A stretch of 64,000 bases of DNA from Rheum nobile (Eukaryota; Streptophyta; Magnoliopsida; Caryophyllales; Polygonaceae): contig WOAB01000864.1 of assembly GCA_027886185.1 (NCBI GenBank), positions 2,480,001 to 2,544,000 of the forward strand, read 5' to 3'. The notes under the pieces were generated by a model, which saw nothing but the letters and a program-made list of their open reading frames with translations, did no database searches and was not told the origin of the DNA. Below, piece by piece: positions 57,198 to 64,000 of this stretch (the first letter of the stretch is position 1; every line of letters starts with the position of its first letter). The position numbers and the translations under genes are program-made.

Positions 57198-58367
57198 GTC
57201 TATGTGACAAAACAAATACTAGTTTATAATAACTTTATATTAATTATATTATTTCATGTTATTCTATATTTTTGATCTAAGCATAATAACATTTAAAAAT
57301 ATTAATTAAAATATCAAGAGTTGAACCCTAAACAAAAACTAAACATGATAAATAAAAACTATACATAAGAATTAATATTTATTAATATGAAAAAGAAAAT
57401 TAATTCGTACACATTGAATTTGACGTATATCAGTAGATGGCGTATAAAAATCGAATACTTTTATTATAAAATATTTATGCGCATAGTAAAAACACATACT
57501 TTCACCTAACACACCAAAATACATGCAAAAAACTAAAATAACTCGCGCATATTTTTCTTCAATTATGACATATTGTATGATTATGCATAGTTTTGCATTG
57601 ATTACGAAAATCTCCACCAAAGGTCCACTTGTATTGTCAAGATAATTACAACTTATAACCCTAAACATCAACTATTTGGGTTCAAAAACTAATAGTTTCA
57701 TATATTGAAATTTATATAAGAGGTTTAGTATTGAATTTATATTCCTTTTCTATGTACTGTAACACATGAGCATATATTATCACTTGGACATTCTCATAAA
57801 TCATACCTATTCTACATTTATGGACTACCAAACTGGCATGGGTTTCCTTCATAACAGATTCTACAAATAAGGAATTTGACCCAAAAAATCTTACAAACTA
57901 GGAAAGAATATAAACTAATTAAAAAATATATACAACATATTCTAAAAAAAACAATATCTACCCTAAAACATAATGAACATTCAGATCTATAAAAGGTTAT
58001 TCAAAACCTCATTAGCAATATGCACATTCAAATATATAAAATATCACATCAAAAAAGGAAGAGAAGCAAGTGAAGACACTAACCAAGTTAAGAGAAGCAA
58101 CGTCGGCGGTGAAGAGAAGCAACGTCGGAGACTTAACCAAGTGAAGAGAAGCAACGTCGGCGTCGGCGGTGGTTGCTTGTCTGAATGTCGGCGTCAGTTG
58201 CTCCTTGAGGTTCGCCGGAGGTGCTCGCCGGTGGTAGGCTCGCCGGTGGTTGCCTCGCTGGTTACTATGTAGGGTTTGAGTGTTTGACTGAGGGGAGAAA
58301 TAAGTTTACTTTCGTGCCTATTTCAAGAATAAGTTTGCAAAATGAGCCTAGTTTGGATAAAAATTCC
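57198..58367. other. 5' region of MULE C
   Basis: This is the upstream region of the transposase. It is AT-rich from 57230 to 58060. Then a short tandem array of 'gaagagaagcaacgtcgg'-like units (about 58085-58170) and a GC-rich stretch lie close to the terminal repeat. No gene is visible. Confidence 0.55.
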
Positions 58368-58376
58368 ATAACATTG

Positions 58377-60099
58377 TGAAAGATTTCCTTGGCACTGAGG
58401 TTAATTCCTTCAAACAGCCTCAGATTCCTCGCTCGCCATATCTTATATGCAATCACCGTCCAGTTTGTTCCCAAATTACAGCAAATAACAACAAAGAAAT
58501 CCAAGAAATTGTGTGCATAAGAGTTCCAAGAGTTAATTGTAGGGAGGAGGCGCCACACCTTTTGGGCCATGGGACAGGAAACCAGAGCATGGAAAGTCGT
58601 CTCAGCATGCCCATAAACATTTCAGCAGTCCTCGTTCACCACCAACCTTTGCTTCATATTGGATTTGCAGGGGAGCGCATCTCTACACATGCGTCGCAAA
58701 AAGGAGATGAATTTGGATATTGTCTTGATTCCCAATAGCTTCTTCCACACACCACCAGTTGTCCTTCTATACGAGCCTTCAATACCACCCTTAACAGCAA
58801 AGTCCTCTTCCATCAGTATGTGATAAACAGATCGGACACTGAAAATTCCATTTTTCTCATAATACCAGTATAAGTCGTCCTCAATTGAAGGATAAAAAAG
58901 TCTCATTTTCAGAATAATATCGACATTACAACCAATCGATGAGGTCAAGCACTCGCAAGTCATTGTATCGTCCCTACCAACCGGGACCGAGAGGACCTTA
59001 AAGCTGCAAGGACGTGTAATCCACTTATCCCTCCAGATATTAATGGAGCTGCCATTCTCGACAAACCACAAGACTCCCTTACTGAGCACATCCTAACCCC
59101 TCACAATGATATGCCAAGCATAACTTGGATGATGACCCAGATCAACATTCATAAAATCCAAGTTAGGATAGTACCTGGATTTAGATAGTCTGGCCAACAG
59201 AGAGTTTGGTTGTTGGAGCAGAATCCAGCCCTGCCTTGCTAGAAGAGCGAGATTGAATTTCTCAAGATCTTTAAACCTCATTCCTCTTTTGTCTTTCGGT
59301 ATATAAGCACATTCACTTCCACTTAAGCCATTGAATTTTTCGTTTTTCCTATCCGTCGCCCCACCAAAACTAGCACAACAGCTTCTCGATGTCTCGACAC
59401 AATCCTAGCGGGAGTAGAAAACAAGACATCACATAAGTTGAGATGGCTTGGGCCACTGATTTTATCAAGATCACTTTCCCGGCCCTAGAGAGTGACTTCT
59501 CTTTCCATCCCTTTTCCTTTTCCAGATACACTCATTAACACTCCCAAATATCACCTTTTTTAACCAGCCTATCATAGTCGAGAGCCTAAGGTATCGTTCA
59601 TGCTTGTCAACTTCTCGAGTACCCAACAATAGTTGAAGATCAGCACGTCGTTGGGTTCCCACATTCTTGTTGAAAGAAATCTCAGATTTTGCGAGATTCA
59701 CTTGTTGACCTGAAGGTGCTCCATATGCCTAGAGGATATTGACAATTTTTGTACCCTATTGACAAGTCGCCCTCGCAAACATAACACTATCATCAATCAA
59801 AGAAAAAATGGGAAATAGAGGGGCATTTTTACAATTTTGATACCCTTAAGACGCGTATTGATCTCACTATGTCTCAACATCCCTAACAGGCCCTTTGCAC
59901 ACAAGAGGAAAAGGTAAGGAGACAATGGATCTCCTTGACACAATCCATGAGAGGGAGTGAATATGGGAGTCGGGACACCGTCCACAAGAACTGAGAAGGA
60001 GACAAAAGTTACACATCGTATCAGCAACCACACCCGTTTGTCATCAAAACAAACTCTTCGTATACATAGATCCAAATATCTCTGTTCCACCCAATCATA
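58377..60099 (-). pseudogene. L1-type LINE ORF2 fragment (RT to zinc-binding region)
   Basis: Read leftwards, the reverse transcriptase blocks appear first, at about 59880-60095 (YDWVEQRYLDLC, VLVDGVPTPIF, GLCQGDPLSPYLFLL). An altered catalytic segment follows (DDSVMFA), then the thumb region and a zf-RVT domain at 58622-59089 (LWFVENGSSINIWRDKWI, GIFSVRSVYHIL, RRMCRDALPCKSNMKQR). Such elements copy their RNA directly at a nicked target. Many stops and frameshifts are present and the 5' part is missing. The 3' continuation lies beyond MULE C. Confidence 0.85.
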
Positions 60100-60813
60100 T
60101 GTGATGGGTCCCCTCGGATCCTTGTACGTCAGTTCTTGAAGTGAAGTCGAGATCGAAGCTAGAGAGTGGGGAAGTTTGGACGACAACACCTTCCTTGGCT
60201 TGCTTTTGTGTTGAATTCTGCAGAGGAGGAGATGAAGCGGTTGAATCTCATTGGGATGGATGAGGCACGAACAAGATAAGCAATCCACAGTCCAAATGAA
60301 TCCACACTTGAACTTGGAAAGACTCCCATTGGCTTGGATATGGCCACCAAGTCGAGAAGAGGTTGAATCGGGTGTGATGTTGGATATGTCCACCAACAAC
60401 TCCTTGGATTCGGTTTGAATGAAGCCTTTGGATATGTCCACCAAAGGGAATCACTCGAGTTCTTGATATGGCCACAAGAACAAACAAAAAAGATGAACGA
60501 AATTCTGGAAATTACTTGAAAACTTAATGACAACAAAATAAGAGAGAGTTTCAACTCAATATTCGCCAACCCTTGAACAAGTAGGGTGAAACGGATTTTA
60601 TAGGCAGAAAACAACCTAAATGGGCCTCACAAAATGGACCAAAGCCCAGCCCAAAATCATAAGTAGGAGCCCACACACCTAGCCTTGGTTATCTTGACGT
60701 CACGGTGGGCGGCAACGGTGGAGTCATTGAGCCATTGAGAGATCCTCTCGTGCCTTTCAAACCCAACTTTGTCCAGGCCTTCCTTAGGTCCATATGAGCC
60801 TATTGGACCCACA
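60100..60813 (-). mobile_element. LTR-like fragment in minus orientation
   Basis: The segment begins TGTGATGGGTCC and ends GGACCCACA. On the minus strand it has a TATA box (tataaaatcc, about 60594-60603) followed by a leader containing three 'ggacatatccaa' units. This looks like a solo LTR joined to the 5'-truncated end of the LINE. No target duplication is evident, so the borders are tentative. Short frames on the minus strand have no recognised domain. Confidence 0.45.
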
Positions 60814-60846
60814 TGTGTGCGCTGGAAAATGGCTCGAGCCAGGAGA

Positions 60847-62131
60847 TGTGAACTAGCACCCGTAGGAACGCTAATCCAAGTAAGGATTAGTCGTTTCTTT
60901 ATAACTTAATGTTCGTAGGAACGCTAATCCAAGTAAGGATTTGTCGTTTCTTTAAATCGTAATACTCCTCGGGTTAATTTCCGGATAATAATTTAAGGGT
61001 CATGACCTATGCTTCTTATCCACCGTTAAGGATCTAAAGTGTTTTAAGCGCCTTACAAGCGCCATTGGATGAGCATAATTGCAGTCCTGTGTATTAAGCA
61101 CTTAGCTAGTGCAATTGGGGTGGACGTAACTGTCACCCTGTAAATTAAAGTGTAAGCACTGTGGCAGTGAAATCTGGGTGAACGTAAGATCACCCTGTGT
61201 AATGATAACTCCGTTGTTCTCGGAATAATGTTAAGTCTCGTGTGTGTGTTTGTGTGTTGTGTTAATTTGGGTCGACATGATTGTCACCCTGAGATTTAAG
61301 CTTTGTGCCGCTCTTAATAACATTAACGTGTTTCAGTAAAGTGTGTTTGGTAATTAAATAAGATATGTGCCCGAGTGCATATGATTAATAAACCTTCGAC
61401 GAATAGTGCAGCTAAGTTATAGTGCAGCTAGGAAAACTCGTCTCGACTTTGATCATAGTACGTTCTCTTTTCAATCTGGATTCGCTGTATGCGATGAGGT
61501 TGGTTGTGAACTGAAGCATCTCAGTCAACTTTTAAATCATTTGTGTGTGTAACTTTAATGTTCCCTAACAGTTGTCATAATTTCCTATAAGGCTCATTTC
61601 AGTTGGAGTCTTCTCTTCAATGCATATCTTAATTGTTAAATCATTCCGTGAAAGTGTCGGGTTATATATCGTTCCTTCGGTTTTTATTCAAGGGACAATG
61701 ATAGTAAACGGTCACGATCACTCGAACCACTCTGCTTTGTACCCTTGCTAGTCTATTCAGTAGACTAACCCACGAACTTTGTTCTCTGCATGTGGGCTGG
61801 TGTCATCCGTTCGATTCAGCACATCAGGAGTTGATTCCCGGAGTTTAAGTAACCTATTGAAGGATAAGAAGCTTGCAGACGAAGATTTAAAGTCAGTATT
61901 TAAGTTGTTAAGTGTTTTAAGTTTGTTAAGTGTTACCTTGATGTATCTTCATAATTTAAGCCATGTTATAAGTTGGCTATTTAAAGTCTTCTGCTGTTTA
62001 ATCTTTCAATTAATATGTAATTGTGTGTGTATTTAAGCATGTCTGTTCTGGAAAAGCCTGGGGTGACTTTGGACGGTAAAGTCTGAGGTCACTAGCATGT
62101 AATATCTTCGGTGTAAATTGGGGGTGTTATA
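60847..62131 (+). repeat. 5' LTR of a third Ty3/gypsy element
   Basis: The right border is firm: the segment ends gggggtgttata five bases before a primer-binding site. The left border (tgtgaactagcacccg) is inferred as a degraded TGTAACACCC start. It contains a 53-bp tandem duplication (60861 and 60914) and several degenerate units containing 'gtcaccctg'. No ORF is supported within it. Confidence 0.65.
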
Positions 62132-62135
62132 GATT

Positions 62136-62147
62136 TGGTATCAGAGC
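62136..62147 (+). promoter_or_regulatory. Primer-binding site (initiator tRNA-Met)
   Basis: Tggtatcagagc is a perfect match to the complement of the 3' end of plant initiator tRNA-Met, placed just after the LTR. Confidence 0.9.
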
Positions 62148-62696
62148 AATAGTTTTAAAATTATTGGCCTATTGTTGGGTTTGAGAATTTTCGAAAATTA
62201 ATTTTGAAAACTATTTTCAAACCTATTTGATATTGAAGAGAAAATTTGAGAATTTCAAAATTTTAAGTAACGTGGTGATTTGATTTAAATGATTTCGCGT
62301 TGTGAATTTCGAAAGCCATTTATAATTGGTTTATAAAAAGCGTTGTGTTATAAGCAATTAAATTAAATTAAAGTTTAAAGGTATAAAGTTGAAAGTGAGG
62401 TTGTTGATAAGTGATTTCAAACTTCTGCAAGCTTCAAGTGTTACTTATTTCTTAGATCCCTTCTTAGGAATATTGTCTTTTCTTGGGATTGATGTCATTT
62501 AAAGGTTGACATTTCTCCCCGGTTTCCAGTCTTTAGTGAGCAGAAAAAGGTCGTTCTTGCAATTAACAGTGAAGGATAGTCAGACTAATATAAATTTATT
62601 AGTTTGGACCCCTATAATATGTATCATAACGTATGTGACTATAGTGTCATAATTAAGTTGGATAAGTTCTAAAGTAACGTTATGATTCGCCAACAG
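62148..62696 (+). other. Untranslated leader of the third Ty3/gypsy element
   Basis: This is AT-rich sequence between the primer-binding site and the gag start. Nothing coding is seen. Confidence 0.55.
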
Positions 62697-64000
62697 ATGG
62701 TGAACACAAGGAACACAACCCATGCTGGTGCTAAACCAAGGTTAATTCTGAGGAGCGCCGCTAATCAAGGGGAAGAGCGTGAGGCTGCTTCTAACAATAA
62801 CCAGGGAGGCAATGGCCAAGCTCATGCCAACGCTCCGATGTTGTTTGATGTTGCAGCAGTGGAGGCAATTCGAGGAATTGTCATGCAAGCAATCACAGAT
62901 GTTATGCGACCAGTTGCACCACAAGCACAAGGTGGTCCAGTTCCTCAAGCTATTCCTGAAGTTGAGGAGTCAGTGGAGCAACTACCTCGGATCAATGTTG
63001 TTAGTGACAGAGGAACTTACGGGCAAGCATTAAAAGTCGTGAGTTCAATGAGGCCTGACAGCTATGACGGTACTGGAGAACCAGTCAGGGTGACATATTG
63101 GTTCTCGCATATGGAACGGTTGCTCCGGAACATTAATTGCACTGAGGCTGGGAAAGTGCACATCGCCTCTCTTCAACTCAAGGATGTGGCTAGCGAATGG
63201 TGGGAGAGCACCGGTCTGGCTGATCATCCCGAGCTGAATTAGAGCATGTCCAAAACCAAGATGACCGATCGTTTCTTTTCCCGAGCTATGAGGGAGGAGA
63301 AGCATAAGGAATTTCTGTACCCGCAGACTGATGGGTTAAAGGTGACTGAGCTCGCAGCTAAGTTCAATCACTTGATGTAGTACGCTGGACCTGAGGTGTC
63401 AACCGAGGAGCAGAAGATCTGGTACTTCCATGGGTGGATGAATCCAGAGATCAAGCCTCTAATGTTGCGTCATGGTTGTTCTACGTTAGAACAATATGTG
63501 GATGCAGCCTTCAAGACAGAAGTCACATTGGAGGAGTCTACCCTTAAGCGGGAAAAGCAAGTTAAGGGAAAGGGTGGGCAACAGGATCGCCAGGTTGGTT
63601 CATTCAAACGATCGGCATCGCCTACCAAGTTTGAAAAGTATGTCGTGCTAAGACCGAGACAACTCAGTCTGACTCTGCCAGAGGCTCAGGTTGGAGCAGC
63701 GGAGTAATTCAGTGCCACAAATGTGGTGAAGTTGGGCATAAAAGTTTTAATTGCCAAAAGGACAAGAGAGTATGTCATAATTGTGGAAGAGAAGGCCACA
63801 TAAAAACATATTGCAGACTGAAGGGTCAGGGACCAATGCAGTCTTATCAGGCGTCAAATGTTGGAGGTGGGCAAAACCCAAGGCCAGTGGTATCTACTCC
63901 TGAGCAGTCTATGGCTCGTAATAAAGGCAAAGCGCCTATGGGGTCTTCAGGCCAAGGGCAACGACTCTTCATAATGAGTCAACCCAACGGAGAAGAACCT
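62697..64000 (+). pseudogene. gag of the third Ty3/gypsy element (partial, broken)
   Basis: The start ATG 62697 (MVNTRNTTHAGAKPRL) is typical of chromovirus gag proteins of the Tekay/Del type. A conserved gag domain follows: MRPDSYDGTGEPVRVTYWFSHM, LKDVASEWWES and QKIWYFHGWMNPEI. TAG stops lie at 63240-63242 and 63378-63380. The frame changes at about 63640, after which two consecutive CCHC knuckles appear (CHKCGEVGHKSFNC and CHNCGREGHIKTYC, about 63713-63815). Gag packages the element RNA. Protease and the rest of pol lie beyond the window. An upstream ATG at 62682 is in frame but less typical. Confidence 0.85.

Larger units (their letters stand above)
52590..58367 (-). mobile_element. MULE C: MURA-like transposase plus PMD gene (5.8 kb)
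   Basis: The ends gaattttttctcaaactaggc and, as the complement, ggaatttttatccaaactaggc are inverted repeats. ATAACATTG flanks both sides (52581-52589 and 58368-58376), a perfect 9-bp duplication. Two genes lie in tandem on the minus strand: transposase first, then a plant-mobile-domain gene. The element has landed inside a degenerate LINE. Its termini and transposase are unlike those of MULEs A and B, so it belongs to a separate lineage. Confidence 0.92.

Noticed and set aside
57372..57671. 99-codon minus-strand frame upstream of the MULE C transposase
   Set aside because: It is AT-rich, has no recognised motif and lies in the leader region of the element. It is probably chance.

Overview
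This is a transposon-rich stretch of nuclear DNA from a flowering plant, almost certainly a eudicot. It holds one apparently intact host gene, a STICHEL-like 3 (STL3) homologue on the minus strand at 34192-39767. Supporting signs are spliced genes with GT-AG introns, LTR elements primed by plant initiator tRNA-Met, TTTAGGG-type telomere-like repeats, and plant-type MULE, mariner/Stowaway, PIF/Harbinger and hAT elements. The species cannot be fixed from the sequence alone.

Layout. 1-4868: LTR-like DNA joined to a broken DUF1677 gene, then several MITEs. 4869-13872: a complete Ty3/gypsy retrotransposon with two LTRs and a GGAAA target duplication, whose gag-pol frame is broken. 13971-18311: a full-length mariner-like element (DD39D transposase, broken) with TA duplications. 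18314-20197: degenerate DNA including a coiled-coil-like pseudogene. 20198-33097: a 12.9-kb Mutator-like element (MULE A). It carries a plant-mobile-domain (PMD) gene, a transposase with SWIM and OTU-protease domains, and a GRF zinc-finger gene, and it has been invaded by three younger insertions. 33098-41233: host island with STL3 and several MITEs. 41234-49838: MULE B, a second copy of the MULE A family in the opposite orientation, missing its GRF end. 49839-60100: a degenerate L1-type LINE split by a hAT element and by MULE C, which is a different MULE (MURA-like transposase plus its own PMD gene). 60100-64000: an LTR fragment, then the 5' LTR, primer site and gag of a third Ty3/gypsy element that runs off the window.

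How it fits together. The related MULEs A and B lie head-out on either side of STL3, so the gene sits between two inverted arrays of ACGTTACGT-type palindromes. In both MULEs the transposase and GRF genes diverge from a shared intergenic region filled with telobox-like AAACCCTAA repeats. The transposase and PMD genes converge on a region of short palindromes. Most premature stops in all of these elements look like C-to-T or G-to-A changes, as expected for long-methylated, silenced DNA. The most unusual object is at 29761-30943. It is a 1.18-kb palindrome made of one LTR, its primer-binding site and an inverted copy of the same LTR, bounded by a 5-bp target duplication. It looks like a self-primed reverse-transcription hairpin that was integrated.
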